The notes under the pieces were generated by a model. The model did no database searches. It worked only from the letters and a program-made list of their open reading frames with translations, and was not told the origin of the DNA. Below are positions 1-9,547 of a stretch of 64,000 nt of DNA, one piece after another. Source of the stretch: Candidatus Lachnocurva vaginae (GTDB lineage: Bacteria > Bacillota > Clostridia > Lachnospirales > Lachnospiraceae); the NCBI GenBank assembly GCA_011082265.1, contig CP049781.1, positions 1,302,001-1,366,000 of the forward strand. Direction: 5' to 3'. Made by a program: the position numbers and the translations under genes. The stretch's first letter is position 1; every line of letters begins with the position of its first letter.

Positions 1-107
1 TTTCAACATAACTGACTTTCCACATCGGCGTATACCAGTCATGACCTTAATCAAATCAGTTCCAATAAATGGACGAATACGACTCATATACAATTCGCGT
101 TTGATCA
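1..107 (-). CDS. AAA ATPase (DUF4143-type), N-terminus only
   Basis: The minus-strand frame starts with ATG at 107 and runs off the window edge after about 35 codons. It begins MIKRELYMSRIRPFIG and contains TGIRRCGKSVML, the Walker A loop in the form typical of the DUF4143/AAA_14 family; the gene at 3168-4466 has the same GIRRSGKS motif. A GAGGG sequence lies about 9 bases upstream of the ATG. These proteins are predicted cytoplasmic P-loop ATPases with a C-terminal nuclease-like domain. Whether this copy is intact cannot be judged here. Confidence 0.7.
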
Positions 108-259
108 TAAAACTTTACCCTCATTTCTACTTAATTAATCACAGTTTATCACACTTATAAGTGAAATTTAATGTAAAAATTAATATTTTATAAGTTATAA
201 CTGATAAAATAGTGAAATCGTATAAAGCCGTGAAAAACCAACCTAATTTATAATTAGTC

Positions 260-739
260 TTAATGGAATAATAATGGTAGATTCATTAAATAAAACGCAA
301 ATTTAATTATTGTTGCTACAACTGCATCTCTTTTTGATAATCTATCCTTAACTAAAAAGTAAAATAAAATCGGTCCTATAATAATATTAATTATTGGAAT
401 TATATTAATAATATTTTTACATAAAATAGATAATAACAACGCTGCTACGGATAAAAAAGAATCTGTCAACAAAATTGGAATTGCAATAATATTTTCATCG
501 TTACTATTATCTTTTATAAATGCTTTCAAAATAAAATATTGAAATAAAAAAATAACTGTTAAGAATATAATTGATACAACTGTAAGTGCTAAATATAATT
601 TATTAACATTTACAAATATTTTTTTTAAATCATTCATTTGAGGCATACCTGAAGTAATTTCGAATAAAAGTAAAATAAACGATCCATAATATGTCAGGAA
701 AAAAATATATTTTGTATAATCTTTTTTATCTCCCTTCAT
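260..739 (-). CDS. Membrane protein of a small ABC transporter operon
   Basis: About 159 residues, very hydrophobic, with roughly four membrane segments separated by short charged loops. I start it at ATG 739, preceded by GGAG, rather than the ATG at 751. It overlaps the end of the ABC ATPase gene (726-1337) by a few bases, so the two are probably translationally coupled. The family is not recognised. By position it could be an accessory permease or immunity component of a peptide or bacteriocin exporter, but that is inference from context only. Confidence 0.55.
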   Translation of the reverse strand: MKGDKKDYTKYIFFLTYYGSFILLLFEITSGMPQMNDLKKIFVNVNKLYLALTVVSIIFLTVIFLFQYFILKAFIKDNSNDENIIAIPILLTDSFLSVAALLLSILCKNIINIIPIINIIIGPILFYFLVKDRLSKRDAVVATIIKFAFYLMNLPLLFH

Positions 740-1337
740 ACAATTCTCCATTTCTTATATATATCTTTTTTATTTTTTTACTATCTATATTCACTCCGTC
801 ATGAGTAGTAATTATTACAATGGAGCCTTCTTTTGATCTTTCTTCAAGCTCTAAAATAACTTTTTTTCTTGTGGTCTGATCTATAGCGGATATCGCTTCA
901 TCTAATATTATTAAATCCCAAAAATCACTTTTTAGTAACATACTAAGACCAACCTTAATTTTCATTCCTAATGAAGATTCCACGGAAAGTCTATCTATCT
1001 GATCATCACTATACAATGTATATTTTTTAGATTCATCTATTTTAAAGGAATATATATTTTCAAATAATTCAATATCTTCTTTCAGTGTTAGGTAAGGAAA
1101 AGAAATATCCGAATTTGTAAGATATAAAATTCTTTTTTCATTTATTGAAGTGTTTTTCTTTCCTTCAAACTTATTATCTATATCCCCTATTATTCTAAGC
1201 AAGACAGATTTTCCTGATCCATTATCCCCACAAAGATAATTTATATGTTCATTGGTAAATTTTATATATGGTATATTTAACTCAAATTCGTCTTTAAAAG
1301 TTTTTTTTAATTCTTTTAATTCAATAGTATTAAGCAT
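726..1337 (-). CDS. ABC transporter ATP-binding protein
   Basis: A 203-residue ABC ATPase. Walker A is GDNGSGKS near residue 37, Walker B with catalytic Glu is LIILDEA near residue 145, and the switch His is in ITTHDG near residue 180. The signature loop is weak (RLSVESSLGMKIKVG), as in short bacteriocin or lantibiotic-type exporters. It lies 30 bases downstream of a permease gene (1368-2464) that is broken, so the transporter is probably not functional unless another permease pairs with it. Confidence 0.8.
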   Translation of the reverse strand: MLNTIELKELKKTFKDEFELNIPYIKFTNEHINYLCGDNGSGKSVLLRIIGDIDNKFEGKKNTSINEKRILYLTNSDISFPYLTLKEDIELFENIYSFKIDESKKYTLYSDDQIDRLSVESSLGMKIKVGLSMLLKSDFWDLIILDEAISAIDQTTRKKVILELEERSKEGSIVIITTHDGVNIDSKKIKKIYIRNGELYEGR

Positions 1338-1367
1338 AAGCTACTCCCTCTACTAATCCTGCTATAA

Positions 1368-2464
1368 TTAAATTGCTCTTATTGCCACAATAAAAGCAAA
1401 AATTAAGTATTGAAAAATAAAGGTGTTTTGTTTTTTATCTTCTATAAACATCTTTTCATATTTGTGATAATAAATTAATGATATAAAAACAATCAGGCAA
1501 ATTTCCATAATAAATTTATATAAATTAATAAAATTTACTATTCTAACTAATAAAAATAAAAACATATACTTAAAAAAGTACACATAAAAATCAGATAAGA
1601 TAAATCTATCTAAAAATCTAATATCCGATCTATATATGTAAAAGAATCTCGGTATATTTGAATCTTTTTTTCATATATTTTATCCATATATAAATCGTCT
1701 TCAAATATTAATATTAAAACCAGAGATTCATATATAGGAAACCATTTTATAAAAACCGATACAGAAAATAAGAACACTAACATTATTACTTCCGACAATT
1801 GGTCTTTTATACTAAGAATAAAAAAATACTTTATAGGAAACAATAATCTGTTGGTAAGATTTATTTTCTTTCTTTCTGATATTTTTTCTTTAGTATATGA
1901 GCTGAAATTTAAAATGTTTACTATAATTACAATAATTCCCAAGATGATAATCGGTAATTTAATTACTATTTCTGGAAATATAAAATTCAGTACGTAAATT
2001 ATAATGATAAAAAGATAGTTAATATATTTATGTTTTTCACTAATAAAAACGTTAAAAAATAATATAAAACATAATATAAAAAAAATTACACTGTTAAATT
2101 AAAATAAAGAAATCAGCATATACATATGTACAATTAGTACCAAAACAATAGAAAATAAATTTTCGCTAAATAGCACAAATGCAGCCAATTTTATTGCCGC
2201 TAAATTTGAATTAATAAATAAATTATTGCTTCTGATTTGAAATTGAAATTTTACCATAGGATTATTGTAATTTGTAAATAAAAATGCCACAATAACTGAG
2301 TATGGTATTTTATCTTTTTCTACTGCAATAAGGAAAAAAGCCAATAGGACAGATGTAGAGATTAATAATATCTTGATAGACAGAGTTACATATTCATTTA
2401 TCTTTTTTTTCTCCATTAACTTTCTCATACTATGTTGGAAAGAAAGCTCAATAATACTAAACAT
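1368..2464 (-). pseudogene. Decayed ABC-type permease
   Basis: Three hydrophobic open segments join into one membrane protein of about 365 residues. An in-frame TAA at 2099-2101 separates the first segment from the second; the frame stays open after it. The second segment ends at a TAG at 1610-1612 in a T-run, and the protein sequence continues in a different frame (DRFILSDFYVYFFKYM), so a one-base frameshift lies there. The order permease, ATPase, membrane protein suggests an ABC-2-like exporter operon under decay. The family assignment comes from hydrophobicity and position, not from a motif. Confidence 0.65.
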
Positions 2465-2574
2465 CTAACTCCGATTCCCCCAGTACCTACAACAGTTGCA
2501 ACAATTCCTACTACACCCCAAATTGTTCCTGCAGTTTAAATAATATCTATTTGTACGATTTCTGCATCCTTTAT

Positions 2575-2752
2575 TTTATTTTCTTAATCCCTGATATTTT
2601 AATAACATCATAGCCTAGCTTGTCTTTTAAATCAAATTTTCCAACCAAAAATAAAGCTTTAAGTCCTTGAGCATGTAAATTAAACGATGAGTCCATTAAC
2701 TTAATATGCTTACCTCAAAGAGTGACTTTAGACAAATCATAATGAGAATCAA
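2575..2752 (-). pseudogene. Fragment of a lipoprotein-like gene, paralog of 5044-5511
   Basis: The DNA is closely similar to the 3' part of the gene at 5044-5511: shared blocks include GCTTGTCTTTTAAATCAAAT and GTGACTTTAGACAAATCATA. It lacks the 5' end and has no long open frame. It lies next to a Fic fragment (2764-3086), mirroring the Fic-like N-terminus fused to the lipoprotein at 5044-5511. Confidence 0.75.
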
Positions 2753-2763
2753 GAACCAGAAGA

Positions 2764-3086
2764 ACCAATATCATCATGTGCGTTTAATGCTTCCAACAAT
2801 ATTCCCTCATAAACGAAGCAATTACCTACAAATCTTCATCTTCATAATACTCAACAAGCAACTTCTTAAACTCAAGAACCTTATTTTCTGGAATAACCAA
2901 CAATCCATTACCATGAGAAATCAAATAATGATTCGCAAAAATCACAGCAGCTCTCTTATTACCATCTAAAAATATCTGCGACTTCATACAATAAACGCAT
3001 AATTCAATCGCAATAGGAACACCCCGTATACGACCGCCGTCTAAGAAAAAGCCCTCATTAACAAGCTTCGCTATATGACTAAGCAT
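2764..3086 (-). pseudogene. Fic-family protein remnant
   Basis: The open part (2826-3086) matches the Fic protein at 33113-34057 (MLSHIAKLVNEGFF, GGRIRGVP, FLDGNKRAAVIFANHYL). It lacks about 30 residues that the full copy has between RIRGVP and LCLYCMK. After the stop following EDEDL the same frame continues with VIASFMREYCWKH, equal to the intact C-terminus, so this stop is a nonsense mutation. The whole N-terminal half is absent. Confidence 0.85.
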
Positions 3087-3167
3087 GTAATAATCAGACC
3101 TGCCTCACAAATCCTGCTTGTCAAGGCTTGCTCTTCAAGGTCTATTTAACAAGTTCTGCTTAATTTG

Positions 3168-4466
3168 TTATAAATCTAAACTATTCTTATCCAATAAGAA
3201 GTCAAATAAATTAATAGTGAGTATTCCATTTTCATCTAAAAACGGCTTTATTCGATCTTTCACGATAATTATTTTTTTAAATGAATCATCAATATGCAAC
3301 AAGGACGCTTTTTCTTGATTTATCTTTTCAATTGATGGAAGACTATAGGCAGATTGAATATAATATCTTTTACTTCCAAGGTTAGCTATAAAATCAACTT
3401 CCAACTGTTTCTTTATATCTTTATTATTAATATTTTCTCGTTTCATTACCATTCCTACATCAACCATGTAGCCACGATATCTTAATTCGTTATAAATGAT
3501 ATTTTCCATGAGGTGAGTTGGCTCTATCTGCCTGAAATTTAATCTTGCATTTCTAAGCCCCACATCCTCAAAGTATATCTTATAAGGTGTTTCTATATAT
3601 TTTCTCCCTTTAACATCATATCGATAGACTCTTTTTAAGATAAAAGAATCTTCAAAGTAACCTATAAACTTATCAATTGTATTTACAGAAATTTTAGATT
3701 TTTTTATGGACTTAAAAGTTGAGACTATTTTACTTGGATTAGTAAGACTTGAAATACCTGATGCTAAAATATTAAGTAAGTCTTCTAGTTCAGAAGTTAA
3801 GCGTATGTCATACCTATGAACAATATCTCGCAAATATACATTTTCGAGTTGCACCTTTAGATAATTCATCTTATCTTCATCTGTCTTCATTAATACTTGT
3901 GCTGGTAAACCACCGTAAACTTGGTATTCAGCAAAAGCATCTTCTTTGTCGCCATCATAAGTTTGAAGAAATTCAGAAAATACAAGAGGCATAATATGAA
4001 TCTCATCACCCCTACCTGCAAATTCAGTGATGACATCTTTAGATAGAAATTTAGAATTACTTCCAGTAACATAAACATCAAAATTATCTTGACGCAAAAA
4101 GCCATTTAAAATTTGCTCAAAAGATTTAAGTAATTGAACCTCATCTAAGAGGATATAAAATTTATCGTTGTTATTAGTTTGGCTCATGATATAATCTAAA
4201 AATTTATTAGGATTTACTAATCTTTCACCGCTTAATACATCTAAATCTATTAAATTTTCGCCGATTTTTAATAAATCCCTACTTGAATCAAAGGCAAATT
4301 TTATAATATGGTTTTTATCAATGCCACTTTGGATTAAATTATTATAAAACAGATTATTAAGCAAATAAGATTTTCCACTCCTTCTAATGCCTGTAATAAT
4401 CTTAATAAACCCATTGCCTTTTTTTCGTATTAATTTATCTAGATAGTAATCACGCTTTATTTCCAT
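3168..4466 (-). CDS. AAA ATPase with DUF4143 domain
   Basis: About 432 residues from ATG 4466, which has a GAGAGGGG ribosome binding site; the longer frame to 4583 has no better start. Walker A is GIRRSGKSYLL near residue 26, Walker B is FYILLDEVQ near residue 108, a sensor-like VTGSNS follows, and YGGLPAQV and YFEDVGLRNA are typical of the AAA_14-DUF4143 pair. The C-terminus has a PD-(D/E)XK-like pattern (EVDFIANL...YYIQSAYS) in which the usual K of ExK is replaced by QSA, as is common in the family. Function is not established; these proteins are abundant in mobile islands. Fragments of the family also occur at 1-107 and 8446-9045. Confidence 0.85.
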   Translation of the reverse strand: MEIKRDYYLDKLIRKKGNGFIKIITGIRRSGKSYLLNNLFYNNLIQSGIDKNHIIKFAFDSSRDLLKIGENLIDLDVLSGERLVNPNKFLDYIMSQTNNNDKFYILLDEVQLLKSFEQILNGFLRQDNFDVYVTGSNSKFLSKDVITEFAGRGDEIHIMPLVFSEFLQTYDGDKEDAFAEYQVYGGLPAQVLMKTDEDKMNYLKVQLENVYLRDIVHRYDIRLTSELEDLLNILASGISSLTNPSKIVSTFKSIKKSKISVNTIDKFIGYFEDSFILKRVYRYDVKGRKYIETPYKIYFEDVGLRNARLNFRQIEPTHLMENIIYNELRYRGYMVDVGMVMKRENINNKDIKKQLEVDFIANLGSKRYYIQSAYSLPSIEKINQEKASLLHIDDSFKKIIIVKDRIKPFLDENGILTINLFDFLLDKNSLDL

Positions 4467-4494
4467 AAACTTACCCCTCTCCCTATTTAGAATT

Positions 4495-4615
4495 ATTTCC
4501 ACTATGGAATTTAATCTAACTACATTATGAGGGATACGCCCATGTAATTCAACTCTATTTAAAAATAATTCCATAACGGACATATTTTGAAGCTGGATTT
4601 ACAAAATGAATTTAT
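4495..4615. repeat. Copy of intergenic segment also present at 19741-19858
   Basis: The blocks AATTCCATAACGGACATATT and TTTACAAAATGAATTTAT, and the preceding GATTCAACTCTATTT-like stretch, recur at about 19741-19858. The two copies diverge after AGAGCT: here the sequence continues into the HTH gene fragment, there it does not. In this copy the repeat overlaps the region upstream of the ATPase at 3168-4466. Confidence 0.75.
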
Positions 4616-4772
4616 ACCAACGTCAGAGCTGGCTGAAATGGTTAATGTCAGAAGAGAAACTATTGTTCATCTAGAAAATGGTAGGTATAACCCGTCTTTG
4701 AAATTGGCCATGGATATCGCAAAAATTTTCAAAGTAAAAGTAGAAGATTTATTTGAATTTACTGATGAGTAA
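4587..4772 (+). pseudogene. 5'-truncated XRE-type HTH regulator
   Basis: From about codon 13 the frame is the same as the HTH protein at 20424-20627 (SELAEMVNVRRETIVHLENG, then DIAKIFKVKVEDLFEFTDE). The first ~20 codons of that protein (MALITKLKDYREKANYTQ) are replaced by unrelated sequence, so helix 1 of the HTH is missing. The junction is at TCAGAGCTGGCTGAAATGG. This is a recombination product without an obvious start signal. Confidence 0.8.
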
Positions 4773-4779
4773 TCTATTG

Positions 4780-4914
4780 GGCTATCACTTTGAGCCGCCT
4801 GATCATAGTCTTTAGCCATCAACACGTTAAACATTTTCTCATTCATAGCATCTCGTGCAGAGAGTGACTTCGGAATAGTAAGCCATTCACATTCGCACTT
4901 TTAGTAACTGTCAT
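4780..4914 (-). pseudogene. RelB/DinJ antitoxin remnant
   Basis: ATG at 4914 (MTVTKSANVN) resembles DinJ N-termini. After a short deletion and a frame change, another minus frame gives LTIPKSLSARDAMNEKMFNV, as in RelB C-termini. The central ribbon-helix-helix part is lost. No toxin partner is visible next to it. Confidence 0.55.
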
Positions 4915-5043
4915 ATCAATAACCTCCATACACGCACCATAAAATGCTGCATCGCATATTGCAACACAATTTACATGAATAGGATTTCTCGACTGATATA
5001 TACATTTTCAACACTCACACTAATCATTTAGAGCAAAATATCA

Positions 5044-5511
5044 CTATTTCTTCTTATATCCTATAGCAACATTACCTTTTTTCTTAATCCCTTGTATTTT
5101 AAGAACAGCAGAGCCCGGCTTGTCTTTTAAATCAAATTTTCCAACCAAAAATAAAGCTTTATGTCCTGGACCAGGTAAATTGAAGGATGAGTTAACTAAT
5201 TTGATATGCTTATCTCCAAGAGTGACTTTAGACAAATCATAATGAGAATCAAGAATATCTCGTGAAACAAAGAGATACAATTCATCATGCTTCATATAGT
5301 TTTCTGGTATACGAAACTTTTCCCGAGACACCGCCACTGTTTCCCAATGATACGACAAAAGCTCTGCCTTCTCCTCATCGTCGACGCATCCAGAAAGAAA
5401 AAAGAGAGAACCAAGCAGCAGAAGCATAATAATACAACTTTGAATTAAGCGAACATTAAGATCCGCCTTTTTTCTAAGTAATTCTTGCACATCATCATAT
5501 TTTGCAGCCAT
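5044..5511 (-). CDS. Predicted lipoprotein with a Fic-like N-terminal leader
   Basis: About 155 residues from ATG 5511 with GGAG upstream. Residues 3-21 (KYDDVQELLRKKADLNVRL) resemble the first residues of the Fic protein at 33113-34057 (EYSKIQELIRSRADFLARL). A hydrophobic segment and a lipobox-like LSGC follow at about residues 28-42, then a soluble domain with mixed beta-type pattern. A lipoprotein signal normally lies at the very N-terminus, so this looks like a fusion of a Fic gene start to a lipoprotein gene. The soluble domain is not recognised; part of it recurs at 2575-2752. Confidence 0.6.
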   Translation of the reverse strand: MAAKYDDVQELLRKKADLNVRLIQSCIIMLLLLGSLFFLSGCVDDEEKAELLSYHWETVAVSREKFRIPENYMKHDELYLFVSRDILDSHYDLSKVTLGDKHIKLVNSSFNLPGPGHKALFLVGKFDLKDKPGSAVLKIQGIKKKGNVAIGYKKK

Positions 5512-5739
5512 ATTCACACTCCTTCATCTTAGCCTTTTTTATAAGCATTTTGCTAAAAATCTTTTGTCTAGACTTTTCTAGCTAAACTCCTTTTACTTAG
5601 ACTCTTTTAACTGATTCCTTCTAAACAAACCCTATGCAAAAGTCCTATGCAAAAGTCCTATACAAAACTCTGCATAAAGACTATTCACAAATACTATATA
5701 GTTTTGTTCCCTAATAATCAATAATGTAATGAAGCGAAA

Positions 5740-6261
5740 TTATTTTTGCTTCATGCGTCTTGTCCAATCAAGATATTGAACAAACTCAGTTCTAGTTTCC
5801 AAGCCATGAAATATAGTATCTGGCATTGCACCATACACAAGAACAACTTTAGGCTCAAGCTCATCTAGCATCGCAATCAAACCTTCCTTAAAATATCGTT
5901 TAGATTCAGCTGACTTAATTTGCCCGTAGGTTCCAATTGAAACGATGCTATGTTTATCTACGCCCTGAAAAGCAATCTTCTCACCAAATAATTCATCGGT
6001 ATACGTTCTCTCATCACCCCAACGAATATTAGGTATAACGTAAATCCCCTGTTTGCTTAAATAATAGCCAACTGCTCGATTCAAATAGATGCCTGCGATT
6101 TGCACACAAAGTGGAGCATCAATGTAGAGGGAACAATCAGGTGATATAACTCCTGGATATTGTTTTAGCTCTTCAACATAATATTCCGTATGTGTCAAAA
6201 TATCTCTGAACTTAACATCGTGTTCGTAAAAGCAAACAAAGAACCACATTCTTCTGACCAA
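5740..6261 (-). CDS. DUF4417-like protein, probably 5' truncated
   Basis: About 170 residues with VISPDCSLYIDAPLCVQI, NIRWGDERTY and SIVSIGTYGQ, patterns I associate with DUF4417 proteins of mobile elements. Those are usually longer at the N-terminus, and the start used here (TTG/ATG near 6261) has no good ribosome binding site, so the 5' end is probably lost. The 22 bases before the HTH gene at 6283 resemble those next to the second HTH copy at 18430, which places a duplication junction inside this gene's 5' end. Confidence 0.55.
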   Translation of the reverse strand: MVRRMWFFVCFYEHDVKFRDILTHTEYYVEELKQYPGVISPDCSLYIDAPLCVQIAGIYLNRAVGYYLSKQGIYVIPNIRWGDERTYTDELFGEKIAFQGVDKHSIVSIGTYGQIKSAESKRYFKEGLIAMLDELEPKVVLVYGAMPDTIFHGLETRTEFVQYLDWTRRMKQK

Positions 6262-7190
6262 TTTCCAACCAACTACCGGTTCTTACTTATTACGCAACTT
6301 ACCAACTTGCGTAAATTCTTTATCCCCAACACACATCTTCTTATCAGTGAATTTTACTCGCATCATTCTGCTAATAATATGCTCATCCGTTATCAGCACA
6401 AAAAATTGCTTTTCTTTTTTATTCACCAAGTAATACTGTTCACTGCCAATACTCTCTACCGCTTTACCAAATGCAAACGTATCAAACAAAGGAATACCAC
6501 CGAACAAAGTAGTAATACCCCCGATAAAATTATCCATAAACTTTTCAGACGAATTTGGAATAAACTTCGTCACCGTGAGCATAATAATTTCAGCGTTTGC
6601 ATATTCGTCGCGAATAATTTGTTCCTTTATCTTGATTTTCTTACGAACACCCAATTTTGCATTAAGACCATACTTCGCTAAATCAATAGGCTTCTTAAGG
6701 ATTGACAAATCAATAGCATTGTCTTTATCCAACAAATAGTCGACAGTAACACCCAGTGCATCCGCAATCACCTTCAAATTTGCAACATCCGGCAGACCGC
6801 GACCACCTTCCCACTTCGCTACCGCAGCACGCGAAACCATAATCATTTCAGCAAGTTCTTCCTGAGTTAAACCCGCTTCCACGCGTGCATTTCTGATTTT
6901 TTCTCCTAACAACATCGTATAACTCCTTTCATTTGCTATGAGTTTTCGTTCTTAACGATTATTTGTTTTGCTCGTAATGCAATTAATAATCGCACTGCGT
7001 AATTACATGCTAACGAGCAACATATGAATAGAAAAGGAATGAACGAGAACATAAGCGTTATGAATCGTAACATGGCATTTTCTTAGCACATATGCACATA
7101 ATTATGTGAAAATAGCTGTTTTAAAAGAAATTTATACAAAACTAACAGAGAGAGTACAAAATCCAAGGTGCAACAACAGCTGCTAATCCA
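6250..7190. repeat. Duplicated ~0.94 kb module, copy 1
   Basis: This segment (end of the DUF4417 region, the HTH gene and its upstream region) is almost identical to 18400-19340. Both copies end at CAACAACAGCTGCTAATC, directly next to an rlmD-type att remnant. Only scattered single-base differences are seen, so the duplication or parallel import is recent. Confidence 0.9.
6283..6915 (-). CDS. XRE-family HTH regulator with C-terminal PH-like domain, copy 1
   Basis: 210 residues. Residues 1-62 form an XRE HTH (GEKIRNARVEAGLTQEELAE, SRAAVAKWEGGRGLPD). The rest, from about residue 85, looks like a bacterial PH-like domain (YYLVNKKEKQFFVLITDEHI). The start ATG at 6915 follows AAAGGAG. It is a probable DNA-binding repressor sensing an unknown signal. 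The copy at 18430-19062 differs at few residues (for example A/T in SRxAVAK and GGITTLFGG versus GWITTLFGD). It stands alone rather than in an operon. Confidence 0.85.
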   Translation of the reverse strand: MLLGEKIRNARVEAGLTQEELAEMIMVSRAAVAKWEGGRGLPDVANLKVIADALGVTVDYLLDKDNAIDLSILKKPIDLAKYGLNAKLGVRKKIKIKEQIIRDEYANAEIIMLTVTKFIPNSSEKFMDNFIGGITTLFGGIPLFDTFAFGKAVESIGSEQYYLVNKKEKQFFVLITDEHIISRMMRVKFTDKKMCVGDKEFTQVGKLRNK

Positions 7191-7197
7191 CTTTTTA

Positions 7198-7221
7198 CAT
7201 CAACACAACGCTCTCTGTATG
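7198..7221 (-). other. rlmD/rumA 3'-end att remnant 1
   Basis: On the minus strand CATACAGAGAGCGTTGTGTTGATG encodes HTESVVLM, a diverged form of the HVESVVLMSR end of RlmD. The hypothetical gene at 7200-7601 reads through it in another frame. It abuts the right end of duplicated module copy 1. Confidence 0.65.
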
Positions 7222-7601
7222 GCTTTATTTCTTCCAGTCGTTATTCTCCCAAGCAAAAAAGGACGATGAAGATATTCTCTCCCCGTCTTTAGTTTTGTCT
7301 CTCGACTTACCTGTGCCCTTGATGTACCTTTGCCAGTAACATCCATTCCTGCCACTCCATTTACATTCAGTAAATCACCATCTGAATCAAATTGTTTCAT
7401 CAAATTCTTAATAAGAGTATCTCTTCCACCGAATGTTTCATATATCATTTTTTCTTCTGGTGACATCATAGATTCATTTTGTATAATGCCTGATATCCAA
7501 CCCTTTTCTTTCATTGCTTTATACTGCTTACTTTGGGTATTTACCTTGCTACTTGCTATATTACCAGTTGCATTATTATATGAACTTATATTTAATGACA
7601 T
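7200..7601 (-). CDS. Hypothetical protein, 3' end altered by an att junction
   Basis: About 133 residues from ATG 7601 with GGAG upstream (starts MSLNISSYNNATGN). A central block (SPEEKMIYETFGGRDTLI, FDSDGDLLNVNGVAGMDVTG) looks like a folded conserved segment with an acidic DSDGD loop. The last ~12 codons run through the att remnant at 7198-7221 out of frame, so the original C-terminus is lost. I do not recognise the family. Confidence 0.5.
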   Translation of the reverse strand: MSLNISSYNNATGNIASSKVNTQSKQYKAMKEKGWISGIIQNESMMSPEEKMIYETFGGRDTLIKNLMKQFDSDGDLLNVNGVAGMDVTGKGTSRAQVSRETKLKTGREYLHRPFLLGRITTGRNKAIQRALC

Positions 7602-7933
7602 AATATTCATCTCCTTGCTAAGGATAAAATCTATTTATAATACTAATACCATCATAAAAAAAATTTTACTTTTTTTTTAAATACCTCATTGTACTAATAT
7701 CATTTATTTCTCAGCATAAAACTTCTTTTGTCCATTTATCATTAAAACATAAATTTTCTGTTTCGCTCATTGATTGTTATTAATATCATTTTTGAAAATT
7801 AGTAAACCTCCGTTTAATCTAAAACTAATTTTGTAATTTATATTTTAAAAAAAAGCACTAATAGAAATATAATCATTAAAATTATTATATATTTATACCG
7901 AATCATAAATATCGCCTATTTCTATATACAACA
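7602..7933. other. AT-rich intergenic region
   Basis: About 330 bases without a credible gene. It has a T-rich run at 7660-7680 and no clear promoter, repeat or hairpin. Confidence 0.6.
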
Positions 7934-8350
7934 TCAAAGTTTATTATCGTTCATAATATCTATATTAAAAACATATGATAGAAGATATTTTGAAATCATG
8001 TAGTTACTTAGGATCATTAAGGCACATATTAGACCAATATAAATACTTGAAATACTATAAGTTCCTACCACAATATTTCCAAGCAAAGCCACCAAGCCTA
8101 CGGAAGTAATAATAGAAATATTTGTAGATTGAAACTTTATCCCAAATAAAGTAGAAAGAATTATCATAGTAGTATTTACAAGCATCGCTAATATAGATAT
8201 AGCAAATATATCTACCAAGCTATAAATTAATCCGCCAGTAAAACTAATATTAATAATTCTTGAAGAAAATAAAAATAATATATTCACAAGGATAACTATT
8301 GAGAAAAATGATTTAGATAAAAAACTTATACTTGTAAATAATTTGTTTTT
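7934..8350 (-). pseudogene. C-terminal fragment of a membrane protein
   Basis: The frame is open from about 8350 (IFKNKLFTSISFLSKSFF) to the stop at 7934 and contains about four hydrophobic segments. The only start-like codon, GTG at 8287, lies inside a membrane segment and lacks a ribosome binding site, so this is probably a 5'-truncated permease. No motif gives the family. Confidence 0.45.
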
Positions 8351-8445
8351 AAATATTTAATAGTGATTTGTTTTAGAGAATTTGCTGTGTTATTCCGTCC
8401 TTTTGTTTATGCCTCTTTCACCTCATAATCTTAAACAAACATAAT

Positions 8446-9045
8446 CTAGAGCATTTGGTAGTTTTTTATATCTTTGAAGTTAACATACTCAACGCCATTA
8501 AATTGTGGGTAAAACTGTCCTGTATAAATAATTTTAGGATTCTTTGTATTTTCTTCTGCATCTACAAAAGATAGTAAATGCTTAGAAAACGATCTATTAG
8601 GCGTCATTGATGTTTTTATTTCAATTAGATATAGAGCATCTTCTTTCTTTAGAATCAAATCTATCTCTATCCCTTTTTCTGTTCTCATGTAATATAGCTG
8701 CGAAGTTTTGTTCTCATTCAATCGCGATTTTAGGATTTCTGAAACGATTAGATTTTCGAAAAGATTTCCCCTTAGCGGATCTCTATTTGCTTGATTTTCT
8801 GTTTCAATTCCCAATAGATATGAAGCTAATCCAATTTCTGTAAAATAGATTTTTGGCGATTTAATGTGTCGCTTTGACTTCTTAATTTCTAGCATTTCAC
8901 GTAAATCTTTTTCTACATAGGTATTCAAGTAATCGCGATAATACACACTACTCTCTCTTGAATTTTCTCTATACGATTCAGGCATAAAACCCTGAATTAA
9001 TAACTTATCAGCAGATAATTCCCCCAGACGTCCGTATAGCTTCAA
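8446..9045 (-). pseudogene. DUF4143-type ATPase, truncated and internally deleted
   Basis: The protein retains the middle and C-terminal parts of an AAA_14/DUF4143 protein: YRDYLNTYVEKDLREML, SPKIYFTEIGLASYLLGIE, FENLIVSEILKSR and a nuclease-like EIDLILKK...YLIEIKTS pattern. The P-loop domain is missing and the segment between LREMLEIKK and KSPKIYF is shorter than in relatives. Upstream it meets an unrelated fragment (9042-9125). Confidence 0.7.
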
Positions 9046-9125
9046 ACCTCAGTGAAGGTGAAAAGAACTTCATGGCATTCCTCTACTTCTATCATCAAAT
9101 TAGAGGAACAGAAGAATTCAAATGA
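9042..9125 (+). pseudogene. Fossil of an AAA_13-type ATPase
   Basis: 28 codons read SNLSEGEKNFMAFLYFYHQI and end soon after at TGA. LSEGEKN followed by aromatic FLYFYH is the ABC-signature region of AAA_13-like ATPases. Nothing else of the gene is left. Confidence 0.5.
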
Positions 9126-9547
9126 TTAGATTCCAATGGTACGCTAGAGCACAATTTACCTTCAAACAATGCTTGTAATTTATTCATAGCATATTACCCC
9201 ACTGCATTTCGTTAAAATATAGCTACAACACACAATTATACTGTGAAATCCCTCTAATTATAATCATTAAACTTTTTTTACAAAAAACATATTCTATTTT
9301 TGAATAATTTTATACAGATTAAAAAAATATTTTATAGTTAAATAATTATTGAAGCTAGTGAAATCGCTAAGCAGATAAAATACACAAGAAAACATAAATA
9401 AAAAAAACACGAGAAATACATGAGAAACATGATAAAAATAAGCTAAGTTAAAACCAAAACTAAAAATAAAAGCATGCTAAAAGCTGAAAAATAGACTATT
9501 TAGAAAAACTAAAAAAGAAAACTAGAAAAACTAAAAAAGAAAGATAA
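9126..9547. other. A-rich intergenic region
   Basis: No gene. The last ~200 bases are purine-rich with short repeats of the CTAGAAAAACTAAAAAAGAAA type directly upstream of the membrane protein gene. Confidence 0.6.
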
